Origin: Bradyrhizobium sp. JYMT SZCCT0180
GTDB taxonomy: Bacteria > Pseudomonadota > Alphaproteobacteria > Rhizobiales > Xanthobacteraceae
Reading direction: 5' to 3'
NCBI RefSeq assembly: GCF_018130165.1
Contig: NZ_JAFCLZ010000028.1
Coordinates: 1-64,000, forward strand
Length of the DNA: 64,000 nucleotides
Below are positions 1 through 8,988 of the stretch, piece after piece. Under the pieces are notes generated by a model that was not told the origin of the DNA, did no database searches, and worked only from the letters and a program-made list of their open reading frames with translations. The stretch's first letter is position 1. The number at the start of each line of letters is the position of its first letter. The translations under genes were made by a program, and so were the position numbers.

Positions 1-63
1 TTCAGAATCCGTCTTACCCTTCAATGCAATAGCAGAGCCAAATCCATATGCGATTCCCCTGCG

Positions 64-166
64 CTTGCGGGGGAGGGTTGAGGTGGGGGCTCTCTCCGCG
101 AGTCGTCGAGTGGATAGAGCCCCCACCCGGATCACATCTGCGATGTGATCCGACCTCCCCCGCAAG
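64..166. repeat. Branched palindromic intergenic repeat
   Basis: Three nested or adjacent inverted repeats form a three-way junction if single stranded. The outer arms are CTTGCGGGGGAGG at 64-76 and its exact complement at 154-166. Inside, 82-97 pairs with 112-127 (15 of 16), and 129-138 pairs exactly with 142-151 around a 3-nt loop. It lies just past the 3' end of the leftward thioredoxin-fold gene. Similar elements are scattered between genes in bradyrhizobial genomes; the function is unknown. The rest of 1-222 shows no gene. Confidence 0.75.
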
Positions 167-222
167 CGGGAGACGTGCAGCGAGTATGCCGCTTGACCGA
201 TTCAACTTGGCTTCATCGCGCC

Positions 223-2016
223 CTAGTTCAACGACGCCCGCGCAGGTTTCAGCTTTGCCATCTGTTTCACCGTGGCCTGCAGTTCCTCGGCATTGAACGA
301 GGGGAACGAGCAGATCCGGTTGCTGCAGGCGAACGCCGCGGGCTCGCCGAGATCGGGATACTCGACGTCGGGGTTGGGCAGCTTGCCCTCGCGCAGGTCG
401 AGCCACTCCAGGCGCTTGTAGCGGGCCGGCAGCGCCCGCGCGAGGGTATGCAGGGATTGCGCGCGGGGCGCGTCCTTGTGGCCGACGATCGTCATATGGG
501 TCGGCTCGATCGCGAGTTCTTCGTCGGCGAGCAGCACGCCGGGCAGCGGGCGCATCATCTCGGCCGAGGCGCTGCTCGCATAGCGCATGGCGTGTGAGGC
601 GTGCTCGCGATAGGTTTCGTCGCCGTAATAGCGGTTGAGCAGGTTCATGAAGCGCGCGACCTGCACCTGGTCGTCAAGCAGTTTTGCCGGTTTTGCCAAT
701 ACGCCGGTTTTGCCTTCCGCTGTCCTCGACGTCACGAAGCCACCGGCCGCGTCGCGAAATGTCGCGACGAAATCGCCGGCCTTGGCCGCTGATGTGAGCC
801 ACTCGCGGTTGCCGGTGGCGGCGTAGAGATCGAGGAAGGCCTGGCCCATCGCCAGCGTGTCGCCGAGGAAGGGGCCGCCGCGATCCCTCTCGCCATGGCG
901 GAATCCACCGCCCGGCAGCGCGCGGTTGGCGTTGACCCATTTCGCCGCGCGCTCGGCCATCGCCAGCGCTTTTGCGTCGTTGGTGACGTTGTACCAGGCG
1001 GCGAGACCCGAGATCGCCCAGCCGTTCTCCCGCGCATACAGATTCTTGTCGATACGGGGCAGGCCGAGTTTGCGGCGCCCGGCATCGCCTAGCGCATAAT
1101 ATTTGTGGCCGTCGGTGTCGTGATCGAGATCGGCATCCTGGCTGACATAGAACGCGCCCTCGGGACCTGAGAGAAAGGTCGCGAGATAGCGCTCGATATC
1201 GCGGGCCGCCTTGAGATATTTCGGGTCCTTCCACAGCGCATAGGCCTGGCTGTACTGCCGCAAATACTGCGCCTGGAACGACATGATCTTTTCGAAATGC
1301 TGTTTGCTCCAGGAGCCGGCTTCGGAATATTGATACACGCCGCCCCACACCGGATCGATCAGTGCGATTGCGGCGTCCAGCGTCTGCCGCGCGCGCTTGA
1401 TCGCAATGGCATCGCCGGTCTCGGCGCGGGTGATCGCAAGATCCAGGCTGTCGGCGTCGATGAATTTCTGGTTCTCGCCCCAGCCGCCGAGCTTTTCGTC
1501 GTAGGACTCGTCGTAATTTTTCGTCAGGTCCGCGCGCTGCTGCTTGCTGAGGAAGGCCGAGGCTGAAGGTTTGACTTCAAAGGCCTCGCCGACCGAAGGC
1601 CCGGGCGAGGGATCGTCGATGATGGCCTTGAGCAGCGCCTGCATCCGTTCCGGCTCGATATAGCCCCGGAGCTTGGCGATCTCGGTTCCATCGGGTCCGA
1701 ACACGATCGTCGCCGGCCAGCCCCAATCGCCATAGCGGCTCGACAGGTCCGGATTGGCGTCCTGGTCGACACGTACCGGCAGATAGTTCGACGCCAGCAG
1801 ATCCTTGACCTGCGGATCGGCATAGGTGGTCTTTTCCATGACGTGGCACCAGTGGCACCACACCGCCTCGAGGTCGAGAATGACAAAACGCTTTTCGGCG
1901 GCGGCGCGGGTGAAAAGGTCGTCGCTCCATTCGCTCCATTTGACGCCATCGGATGCGTGGGCCGAGCCCGCCGCGAGCACGGCAATGGCGAAGGCGGCGA
2001 TGCGAACAAGTTTCAT
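223..2016 (-). CDS. Secreted thioredoxin-fold DUF255 (YyaL-like) protein
   Basis: This 597-residue protein begins with a signal peptide (MKLVRIAAFAIAV..AHA) and continues into a thioredoxin fold carrying WCHWCH, with cysteines at about 54 and 57. That motif is typical of the YyaL/SSP411 family (DUF255), in which the thioredoxin-like part is followed by a long alpha-barrel resembling sugar epimerases; the remaining 400 residues fit that. Family members are presumed redox or carbohydrate-active proteins without an established reaction. I chose the ATG at 2016 because GGGAG lies 6 bases upstream and the signal peptide starts there; an upstream in-frame start would add 26 unlikely residues. A palindromic repeat flanks each end of the gene. 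Confidence 0.85.
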   Translation of the reverse strand: MKLVRIAAFAIAVLAAGSAHASDGVKWSEWSDDLFTRAAAEKRFVILDLEAVWCHWCHVMEKTTYADPQVKDLLASNYLPVRVDQDANPDLSSRYGDWGWPATIVFGPDGTEIAKLRGYIEPERMQALLKAIIDDPSPGPSVGEAFEVKPSASAFLSKQQRADLTKNYDESYDEKLGGWGENQKFIDADSLDLAITRAETGDAIAIKRARQTLDAAIALIDPVWGGVYQYSEAGSWSKQHFEKIMSFQAQYLRQYSQAYALWKDPKYLKAARDIERYLATFLSGPEGAFYVSQDADLDHDTDGHKYYALGDAGRRKLGLPRIDKNLYARENGWAISGLAAWYNVTNDAKALAMAERAAKWVNANRALPGGGFRHGERDRGGPFLGDTLAMGQAFLDLYAATGNREWLTSAAKAGDFVATFRDAAGGFVTSRTAEGKTGVLAKPAKLLDDQVQVARFMNLLNRYYGDETYREHASHAMRYASSASAEMMRPLPGVLLADEELAIEPTHMTIVGHKDAPRAQSLHTLARALPARYKRLEWLDLREGKLPNPDVEYPDLGEPAAFACSNRICSFPSFNAEELQATVKQMAKLKPARASLN

Positions 2017-2125
2017 GGCGGCTCCCGGAAGCGCTGGTGTCTCGATAGCTACGCACGTGCCAAAATCCGGGCTCAGACTTATCCGCGATGTCACGGCATT
2101 GTGAGACCGTGGGGGAAGGGGTTTT

Positions 2126-2215
2126 CGTCATGCCCGGCCTTGTGCCGGGCATCCACGTCTTTGCAGTCAGGCAGCAAGGAAGACGTGGATGGCCGGGACA
2201 AGCCCGGCCATGACG
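2126..2215. repeat. Palindromic repeat, copy 1
   Basis: An imperfect 90-bp inverted repeat. The left arm holds ATGCCCGGCCTTGTGCCGGG and the right arm ATGGCCGGGACAAGCCCGG. Each arm is itself a small hairpin, and both carry the sequence CCACGTCTT or its complement next to the loop. The element at 42626-42710 is the same sequence in the opposite orientation with a different loop. It lies upstream of the thioredoxin-fold gene and downstream of doxX. It is a bradyrhizobial-type dispersed repeat of unknown role. Confidence 0.8.
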
Positions 2216-2262
2216 GGGGTAGACATAACGCGCTACGTCATGGGTTTGTTTGAGTCAGGCTC

Positions 2263-2727
2263 TCACGTCGATGCGTCGGTGTGCCCGGCCGCATTGATCA
2301 GCAGCCGGTCGAGGGAGGCGGCACCAGGGCCTGCGATCGCGAGCCATGTGAAGGCGGCGAAGTAGGTCATTTCCTCGAAGCCGAGCAGCGTTTGCAGCGA
2401 ATCGACGTCGCCCCATTTGGCCGACTTGATCGCGACCAGCATGACCACCGCCAGCATCGCGGCGGGGATCCGGGTGAACAGGCCGAGGATCAGCATGGCG
2501 CCGCCAAAGCACTCGACGCTTGATACGAAAGGGGTGAGGATTTTCGGAAACGGGATGCCCCAGCCGATGAAATTCTCGGTGACCTGCGGCAAATTGGTGA
2601 GCTTGCCCCAGCCGGCCAGCATGAAGGTGTAGCCGACGACCAGCCGCATGATGAGCGGGCCGGCCCAGGAGAAATATGAGGCGATCTGCGCCGGCAACAG
2701 GATCAGAAGATTGACGATGAAATTCAT
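2263..2727 (-). CDS. DoxX family membrane protein
   Basis: A 154-residue inner-membrane protein with about four hydrophobic segments and the DoxX family pattern RLVVGYTFMLAGWGKL near residue 30, followed by a conserved E in the second segment (VECFGGAMLILGLF). DoxX-like proteins are quinone-linked or accessory membrane proteins in respiratory or thiol metabolism; the partner here is unknown. The ATG at 2727 is preceded by GGAGGGGG with good spacing. The alternative ATG five codons upstream overlaps that ribosome site and is unlikely. Lying between a CxxC protein and ccdA, it may belong to a loose group of membrane redox genes, all leftward. Confidence 0.8.
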   Translation of the reverse strand: MNFIVNLLILLPAQIASYFSWAGPLIMRLVVGYTFMLAGWGKLTNLPQVTENFIGWGIPFPKILTPFVSSVECFGGAMLILGLFTRIPAAMLAVVMLVAIKSAKWGDVDSLQTLLGFEEMTYFAAFTWLAIAGPGAASLDRLLINAAGHTDAST

Positions 2728-2874
2728 GCGGGCCCCCTCCAATTATTATCGTGACGCGAGGCCGCACCGGCGGCCTCTCAAATCAAGTGCGCGCGCAAAA
2801 CGCTGCGGCCGCGCAGGGCGGCAATCTGGTCATGGCAGGAGTTTCGCAACGGATAGCCCGCTTGTTACGGGGCG

Positions 2875-3606
2875 CTAGCCGAAATTTTGCAGTGCGGGGA
2901 AGGTTTCCAGCAGCCAGATGCTGACGCTGGTGACGGCACCGGTCAGGAAACCGATGCCGGTAATGACCATCAACACGCCCATGGCGCGCTCGACGGTGGT
3001 GAGATGCCGCTTCATCCGCGCGAACAGCTCGGAAAATTGTTCGATCATGAAGGCCGCCAGCAGGAACGGGATGCCGAGTCCGAGGGAATAGACCGCGAGC
3101 AGGCCCGCACCCTTGGTCACCGTGGCTTCGGCGGCCGCGATCGACAGGATCGCCGCGAGTATCGGCCCGATGCAGGGGGTCCAGCCGAACGCAAACGCAA
3201 GCCCCATGACATAGGCGCCCCACAGCCCGACCGGCTTCGGCGCGGTCATCCGTCCCTCGCGCATCAACAGCCCAATGCGGGTCAGCCCCAGGAAATGCAG
3301 GCCCATAATGATGATGACGATGCCGGCGAGGATCGACAGTTCCGCCGACCAGGCCCGGATCAGGCCGCCGATGATGGAAGCGCTGGCGCCGAGCGCCACG
3401 AACACGGTGGTAAAGCCGAGCACGAACATCAGCGCAGCAGTCATCACCGCGCGTTTCGAGGCCTTCGTCGCCCCGTCATTGTTGACCTGCTCGATGGTCG
3501 CGCCGGTCAGGTAGATCAGATACGGAGGCACCAGCGGCAGCACGCAGGGCGACAGGAAGCTGACAAGACCGGCAATCAGGGCCGCCGGGATGGAAACATC
3601 GTGCAT
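2875..3606 (-). CDS. ccdA: Cytochrome c biogenesis protein CcdA
   Basis: A 243-residue polytopic membrane protein of the CcdA/DsbD-transmembrane family, which moves electrons from cytoplasmic thioredoxin across the membrane to periplasmic thiol proteins for cytochrome c maturation. The two membrane-embedded cysteines expected of the family are visible: SFLSPCVLPLVPP (C21) and GWTPCIGPILAAIL (C145). Six hydrophobic segments fit the usual topology and length. The start lies back to back with the rightward adenylate cyclase gene, so the 200-bp gap between their chosen starts should hold both promoters. No CcdA-dependent partner such as CcmG is adjacent, but a CxxC periplasmic protein lies two genes downstream. 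Confidence 0.93.
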   Translation of the reverse strand: MHDVSIPAALIAGLVSFLSPCVLPLVPPYLIYLTGATIEQVNNDGATKASKRAVMTAALMFVLGFTTVFVALGASASIIGGLIRAWSAELSILAGIVIIIMGLHFLGLTRIGLLMREGRMTAPKPVGLWGAYVMGLAFAFGWTPCIGPILAAILSIAAAEATVTKGAGLLAVYSLGLGIPFLLAAFMIEQFSELFARMKRHLTTVERAMGVLMVITGIGFLTGAVTSVSIWLLETFPALQNFG

Positions 3607-3815
3607 TGCATGACCTTCGAGAACTGCCGCAAGGCATAGCGCCGTCTTGGCTTATACGGAACAGGCAATCGGTAAGTTTCGTCGGCTTCCGGCTCAACTC
3701 TGGTCACAGAGCCGTGTCCAAGGCATATCAAAGGCGCCGGGATAGCTTCGCCGGTGAAACAGACGTTAGTATCGTTCCGTATTGCGGTAACCGACCCCGC
3801 GAACCAGGACCCGCA

Positions 3816-5858
3816 ATGCGCATCGGCATTCGCAACGCCATCTCGGCCCTCGTGCTGACGTCGATCGTCGTCAGCGCCGTCGGCGTGCATTTGTTGTGGT
3901 GGCGGACCGCCCATCAGGTCAGCCAGACCCTTGCCGACACCATCAACGACCAGATCGTGTCGGCAGTCGGCGACGAACTGCAATCGATCACCTCGGAAGC
4001 GCGGTCGTCCATGTCAGCGGTGCGCACCTTGTTGCTCGGAAAAGTGTTCGAGGCGCGCGACGCCGAGATGCGCGAGGTGGTGATCCGCTCGCAGTTGCGG
4101 TCGCAACCGACCATTTCCTGGGTGGCGTTCGGATGGCCGGACGGGACGTTCTTTGCCGGGCACAAGCTTGGCAATGGCGTCATCGAAATGATCGAGATCG
4201 CGGGCGATCGAAAGGCAAAGATCAACCGTTATGAGTTCGGAGGTGGCGACACGCTGCTCAAGTCCAGCCGCGTCGAGGACACCAATTATTCCTTCACCGA
4301 CCAGGAATGGTTCCGCGAAGTGGTCGCCTCCAACGACGAAAACTGGTCGACGCTGACGAAGCATCCCAACGGCGAACGCCTGGCGGCCGCGTTCTCGGCG
4401 CCGATCCAGATCGATCAAAAACCCGCCGGCGTCATCGCCATCATCATCGAACTGACGCGGGTCTCGAACTTCCTGTCGCAGCTGACGGTCGGCAAATCCG
4501 CCGGCGCTTTCATCCTCGATCGCGAGGGCGGCGTGGTCGCGGCGCCTGATCCCGACGCCAGCGAAGTGACGCCGCTGAAGACCGATCACCCACTGTTTGC
4601 GGTCGCGGTGGATGCGATGAAGAATGCCGGCAGCGCCTACAATCCCGGCGAAGGCGAGCCGCTGAAGCGCCAGGTGACGCGGGACGGCAAGGTCTATCAG
4701 GCAGTGCTGACGCCGATCTCGTTTCCGGGCTGGTCGCTGGTGACAGTGGTGCCGGAGTCGGAATTTCTGGGCCCCGTGCAGATGACGATCCGGAACCTGC
4801 TGATCGGGCTTGCTGTGTTGATCGTGTTTGCCGGGCTGCTGTCGGCATGGCTTGCGCAGCGCCTGATCGCCGGGCCGCTGATCAAGGTGGTGGGCGAGAT
4901 CAGGCATGTCGAGCGCTTCGATCTGGACAAGGTCGAGCGCCATCCGTCCCGGCTGACCGAGATCGAGAACCTCTCCGGCGCCATCGGCGATATGGCGCAG
5001 GGGCTGGCGGCGTTCCGCAAATACATTCCGGCTGACCTGGTGAAGCGGCTGATCAGCGACGGCAATGGCGCGCGCCTCGGCGGCGCGGTGCGGCCGATGA
5101 GCGTGATGTTCATCGATCTCGCCGGCTTCACCGGCATCTCGGAGCGGCTCGGCGACCGCATCATCCCGCTGCTGTCGCGTTATTTCGATTCCGTCTCGGT
5201 GCAGATCCAGGCGCAGGGCGGCACCATCGACAAATTCATCGGCGACGCCGTGATGGCGTTCTGGGGTGCGCCGGCGCCTAATTCTGACCATGCCGTCGAT
5301 TGCTGCCGCGCAGCTTTGGCCTGCCAGCGCGCGATGGCAGAGATCGGTCTGGTCGACGACCATGGCCAGCCGGTCAAGATCCGCATCGGTATCAATTCCG
5401 GCGACATGCTGGTCGGCAATATCGGGTCCGAAGTGCGGCTGAACTACACCGTGATCGGCGACGCCGTGAACATTGCGAGCCGGCTCGAGAGCACCAACAA
5501 GGTCTACGGCTCCACCATCATCATCGGCCCCGAAACGAGGCGTCTTGCCGGCGACCGCATCGTGGTGCGCGAACTCGATCGCCTCGCGGTCTACGGCCGC
5601 GCCGGGGGCTTGCAAATCTACGAATTGCTTGCGATGGCGGACGAGGCCGGCGGTGCGATCGACTGGGTGAAGGCCTATGAAGCCGGCCTCGCATCCTGGC
5701 GGGCGCGCGAATTCACGGCCGCGATCGCGGCGTTCGAACAGGTGAAGAAGATCAAGGATGATGCGGCGGCATCGGTGATGATCGCGCGCTGCAGGGAGCA
5801 ACTCGAGAATCCGAGCGACCAGGATTGGGACGGCACGACCGTCGCCAAATCCAAGTAG
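3816..5858 (+). CDS. Membrane adenylate/guanylate cyclase, class III
   Basis: A 680-residue signalling enzyme. It has an N-terminal membrane helix (about 8-29), a periplasmic sensor region resembling a dCache domain (about 30-320), a second helix followed by HAMP-like sequence (about 325-400), then a class III cyclase domain (about 424-600). Metal-binding aspartates are seen in FIDLAGFT and in DKFIGDAVMAFWG. NYTVIGDAVNIASRLE supplies the transition-state Asn and Arg. The Lys in TIDKFIGD and the Thr in YTVIGD favour ATP over GTP, so cAMP is the likely product. The start at 3816 follows AGGA; the in-frame upstream extension lacks coding character and overlaps the ccdA promoter region. A short tetratricopeptide-like tail follows the cyclase domain. 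Confidence 0.9.
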   Translation: MRIGIRNAISALVLTSIVVSAVGVHLLWWRTAHQVSQTLADTINDQIVSAVGDELQSITSEARSSMSAVRTLLLGKVFEARDAEMREVVIRSQLRSQPTISWVAFGWPDGTFFAGHKLGNGVIEMIEIAGDRKAKINRYEFGGGDTLLKSSRVEDTNYSFTDQEWFREVVASNDENWSTLTKHPNGERLAAAFSAPIQIDQKPAGVIAIIIELTRVSNFLSQLTVGKSAGAFILDREGGVVAAPDPDASEVTPLKTDHPLFAVAVDAMKNAGSAYNPGEGEPLKRQVTRDGKVYQAVLTPISFPGWSLVTVVPESEFLGPVQMTIRNLLIGLAVLIVFAGLLSAWLAQRLIAGPLIKVVGEIRHVERFDLDKVERHPSRLTEIENLSGAIGDMAQGLAAFRKYIPADLVKRLISDGNGARLGGAVRPMSVMFIDLAGFTGISERLGDRIIPLLSRYFDSVSVQIQAQGGTIDKFIGDAVMAFWGAPAPNSDHAVDCCRAALACQRAMAEIGLVDDHGQPVKIRIGINSGDMLVGNIGSEVRLNYTVIGDAVNIASRLESTNKVYGSTIIIGPETRRLAGDRIVVRELDRLAVYGRAGGLQIYELLAMADEAGGAIDWVKAYEAGLASWRAREFTAAIAAFEQVKKIKDDAAASVMIARCREQLENPSDQDWDGTTVAKSK

Positions 5859-5882
5859 GCGCCAACAGGCGGAGATGTTGAT

Positions 5883-6860
5883 TTGAAAGTCCTGCTCACC
5901 CATACGCCGCAAGCGCGAGCGCAGTATTACGGCGAGCGCAGCCTGAGCGGATTGCAGGCCATCGCACAGGTGCAACGGCACGCGGGCGACGATGCGCTGG
6001 ATGCGTTCGGCCTGATCAACGCCGCGCGTGACGTCGAAATTATCGTAGCCGACCGGCTCACCGCCGGACCCGGCGAGATATTTGCGCGGCTGCCAAAGCT
6101 GCGCGCCTTCGTTCGCTGCGCCGTCGACATCCGCAACATCGACGTCGAGCAGGCTTCGCGCGCGGGCGTGCTGGTCACCCAGGCCGGACCCGGTTTCGTC
6201 CAGTCGGTGGCCGAACTCGCTGTGGGATTTATGGTCGACCTGTCGCGCGGCGTCTCGCGTGCCAGCGCCGACTATCATGCCGGGCGGAAGCCCAAAGTGA
6301 TCATGGGCCGGCAACTAGCCGGCAGCCGCATCGGCATCATCGGATATGGCAGCATCGGCCGCTACCTTGCCGGGATTGCCAAAGTGCTGGGCATGGAAGT
6401 TCTGGTCGCCGATCCCTTTGCGAGCGTGAGCGAGCCTGACATCCGGCATCTGCCGCTCGACGATCTGCTCGCGCGTTCGGACTTTGTCGTTTGTCTCGCG
6501 GTCGCCAATGAGGCGACGGAGAATTTGATCGGGCAGGCGGCGCTGGCGCGGATGCAGCCGCATGCGTTCTTCATCAATCTGTCGCGCGGCAATCTCGTCG
6601 ACGAGGCGGCGCTGACCGCTGCCCTGCGCGAGAGGCGGATTGCGGGCGCCGCGATGGATGTCGGCCGCGCGCTGGACCAGATGCCGACGCCGGAACTGGC
6701 ACAACGGCCTGATGTGATCGCAACACCGCATATCGGCGGGCTGACGCCGCCGGCGATCGAAAGCCAGTCGCTGGAAACGGTGCGGCAGGTCGAGAGGATC
6801 ATCGCCGGCGAGATTCCGGTCGGCGCCGTCAATGCCATCAGCTGGACGCGACGTCCTTGA
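5883..6860 (+). CDS. D-isomer-specific 2-hydroxyacid dehydrogenase family protein
   Basis: A 325-residue NAD(P)-dependent dehydrogenase of the phosphoglycerate/formate dehydrogenase fold. The Rossmann motif GYGSIG lies near residue 154, the substrate-binding Arg in NLSRGNLVD, and the catalytic His in TPHIGG. The usual catalytic Glu of the DVF..EP motif is absent; the sequence reads DVGRALDQMP, so either Asp takes its place or the enzyme has drifted. The start codon is TTG, preceded by GGAGA, 24 bp after the cyclase gene, with which it may be co-transcribed. The substrate cannot be told. A carboxylate-type MFS permease follows 73 bp downstream on the same strand. Confidence 0.85.
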   Translation: MKVLLTHTPQARAQYYGERSLSGLQAIAQVQRHAGDDALDAFGLINAARDVEIIVADRLTAGPGEIFARLPKLRAFVRCAVDIRNIDVEQASRAGVLVTQAGPGFVQSVAELAVGFMVDLSRGVSRASADYHAGRKPKVIMGRQLAGSRIGIIGYGSIGRYLAGIAKVLGMEVLVADPFASVSEPDIRHLPLDDLLARSDFVVCLAVANEATENLIGQAALARMQPHAFFINLSRGNLVDEAALTAALRERRIAGAAMDVGRALDQMPTPELAQRPDVIATPHIGGLTPPAIESQSLETVRQVERIIAGEIPVGAVNAISWTRRP

Positions 6861-6933
6861 TGCTCTGCACCATTCATGGCTGACCAGACGCCTCGGCGCT
6901 TGAACAGTTGCGAATGAAACGATACGCAGGCTG

Positions 6934-8217
6934 ATGCGTCTTCCCTTCTTTTACGGCTGGATGATTGTCGCGGTGACGTTTGTCACCATGGCGATCGGCG
7001 TCAATGCGCGGACCGCGTTCTCGCTGTTCTTTCCGCCGATCGTCTCCGAGTTCGGCTGGGAGCGCGGCGTCACCGCGGGTGCGTTCTCTTTCGGATTCGT
7101 GGTGTCGGCCGGCGTGAGCCCGCTGATCGGCCGCCTGATGGACCGCTATGGCCCGCGCGGGGTGATGGAACTCGGCGTCGCCCTGATGGGCTCGGGCCTG
7201 TTGCTCGCGCCGTTGACCTCGCAGCCCTGGCATCTTTACCTCACGATCGGCGTGCTGGTCGGGGCGGGGAGCGTCTGCCTCGGCTATTCCGGCCAATCGC
7301 TGTTCCTGCCGAACTGGTTCATCCGCCGCCGCGGCCTCGCGATCGGGCTGGCGTTCGCCGGCGTTGGCATCGGCTCGGTGACGCTGCTGCCGTGGGTGCA
7401 GCACATGATCGAGCAGACCGGCTGGCGCACCGCCTGCACCGCGATGGGCATTATCGTCTTCGTCGTGCTGGCGCCGATCAATCTGCTGTTGCGAAAGCGC
7501 CCCGAGGATATCGGGCTGCTGCCGGATGGCGACGCAGCGCCGACGGAGACATCGGCGAAACAGATTTCCAACGTCGTCGATCCCGTCTGGGCCGCCACCG
7601 ACTGGACCTTAGGCCGCGCGCTGGGCACCGCTCGGTTCTGGTGGATCTGCCTGGGTTATTTCGGCGGGTTGTACATCTGGTACGCGGTGCAGGTGCACCA
7701 GACCAAATTCCTGCTTGATATCGGCTTCTCCGCCAATGTCGCGGTGTGGGCGCTGGGCGTGGTTAGCCTGCTCGGCATTCCCGGCCAGGTCTGGCTCGGA
7801 CATCTCTCAGATCGCATCGGGCGCGAATGGATCTGGGCAATCAGTTGCCTCGGCTTCGCGATCTGCTTTGCCGCGCTGATCGGCTTGAAGTATGCACCTA
7901 GCCTGCCGCTGGTCTATTTGATGATCGTGACGCAAGGCGTGCTCGGCTACGGCCTGACCTCGGTGATGGGAGCGATCGTGCTCGAAATCTTCCAGGGCAA
8001 GCAGTACGGCAGCATCTTCGGCACGATCATGCTGGCCGCTCTGGCCGGTGGTGCCGCCGGTCCATGGGCGACCGGATTTCTGTACGACCTTTACGGCAGC
8101 TACACGCTGGCCTTTGCGATCGGCATTGCGGTCAGTGTGCTGTCGGCGATCGCGATCTGGCAGGCATCACCGCGCAAGATTCGCGCGGTCGCGGGCCAAC
8201 TGCACACGGTGCCGTAG
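6934..8217 (+). CDS. MFS transporter, monocarboxylate/oxalate-formate type
   Basis: A 427-residue major facilitator with about twelve membrane helices. The loop between helices 2 and 3 carries GRLMDRYGPRGVM, the MFS signature, and the matching loop in the second half reads GHLSDRIGREW. The start FFYGWMIVAVTF and the PNWFIRRRGLAIG segment are typical of the oxalate-formate antiporter/monocarboxylate porter branch. It probably moves a small organic acid through the inner membrane, which would suit the neighbouring 2-hydroxyacid dehydrogenase. The gene is convergent with the downstream tetR, with a gap of only 9 bp. Confidence 0.88.
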   Translation: MRLPFFYGWMIVAVTFVTMAIGVNARTAFSLFFPPIVSEFGWERGVTAGAFSFGFVVSAGVSPLIGRLMDRYGPRGVMELGVALMGSGLLLAPLTSQPWHLYLTIGVLVGAGSVCLGYSGQSLFLPNWFIRRRGLAIGLAFAGVGIGSVTLLPWVQHMIEQTGWRTACTAMGIIVFVVLAPINLLLRKRPEDIGLLPDGDAAPTETSAKQISNVVDPVWAATDWTLGRALGTARFWWICLGYFGGLYIWYAVQVHQTKFLLDIGFSANVAVWALGVVSLLGIPGQVWLGHLSDRIGREWIWAISCLGFAICFAALIGLKYAPSLPLVYLMIVTQGVLGYGLTSVMGAIVLEIFQGKQYGSIFGTIMLAALAGGAAGPWATGFLYDLYGSYTLAFAIGIAVSVLSAIAIWQASPRKIRAVAGQLHTVP

Positions 8218-8226
8218 CGGGCAGGA

Positions 8227-8847
8227 TCAGGATTTAGGCTCGGGGCGGCAGGATTCCCATTTCTGCAGATCGCTGACGGTGCGCAGAAAACTGTCGGCCG
8301 GCGTCGTCTCCGGATCGATCAGGCGGTGGAGACGAAAGCCGTCCTCCAGCGCGAGCAGGATCGCACCGTTCCACATCGGACTTAAGCGCTCGCTCATCCC
8401 GCTGTTCTTCGACACGACCTCGATGATATCGACGATCAGCTTGCGCCGCGCGCGCAGCCGCTTGGCGAGTTCGGGCCGGCGCTTTTCGGCGCGCGCCACA
8501 AACAGGATCATCTCCATGTGCAGAAGCGGCGACCGGCCCAGCGCATCCTGTCGGCTGCGGTCCACTGTCTTCAGCGCTTCGATGAAGTCCGCCGGATCCT
8601 TGTGATCGGCGAGCAGGTCGTGAATCAGCCGGATCGATTGCTCGACATGATTCTCGAGCATGGCGATGATCAACTCATCCTTGCTCGTGAAATTTGAATA
8701 GAACGCGCCTCGGGTGAAGCCGCCGGCCGCTGCGATGGTCTCGATACTGGCGCCGCCGATGCCCTGTTCCTCGAACACGCGCGCCGCCGCCTCGAACAGC
8801 TTGTCCCGGGTATCATCCCTTGTCGGTCTGGTTCGAACTCTTGACAT
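8227..8847 (-). CDS. TetR family transcriptional regulator
   Basis: A 206-residue repressor with an N-terminal TetR helix-turn-helix: DKLFEAAARVFEEQGIGGASIETIAAAGGFTRGAFYSNF at about 14-53, where GAFYSNF is the family signature. The C-terminal ligand-binding half is unassigned. It is divergent from the cytochrome P450 gene, and a 32-bp near-perfect inverted repeat sits between them, 21 bp from this start codon. The simplest reading is autorepression plus control of the P450 by a hydrophobic ligand. It is convergent with the MFS transporter. Confidence 0.92.
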   Translation of the reverse strand: MSRVRTRPTRDDTRDKLFEAAARVFEEQGIGGASIETIAAAGGFTRGAFYSNFTSKDELIIAMLENHVEQSIRLIHDLLADHKDPADFIEALKTVDRSRQDALGRSPLLHMEMILFVARAEKRRPELAKRLRARRKLIVDIIEVVSKNSGMSERLSPMWNGAILLALEDGFRLHRLIDPETTPADSFLRTVSDLQKWESCRPEPKS

Positions 8848-8867
8848 CGGTCCATTTTAGGTGAGAA

Positions 8868-8899
8868 TGCAACTCAATACAACAGTGTATCGAGTTGCA
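8868..8899. promoter_or_regulatory. TetR operator in the tetR-P450 intergenic region
   Basis: The arms TGCAACTCAATACA (8868-8881) and TGTATCGAGTTGCA (8886-8899) are complementary at 13 of 14 positions around a 4-bp spacer. Size, symmetry and position between a tetR and its divergent neighbour are typical of a TetR-family operator. It lies 21 bp before tetR and 89 bp before the P450 start. Confidence 0.8.
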
Positions 8900-8988
8900 G
8901 AGGCCCGGATGGCAAGATCCGGCATCAGCGGACGCGATGCGCTGATAGACTAATAAAAACTGCGGCGTGGAAACCAATCGAGGTCATC

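Noticed and set aside
4014..6314. A 766-codon open frame on the minus strand across the cyclase and dehydrogenase genes
   Set aside because: It is antisense to two genes with clear conserved domains and is His/Arg/Gln-rich, as expected for the shadow frame of high-GC coding DNA.
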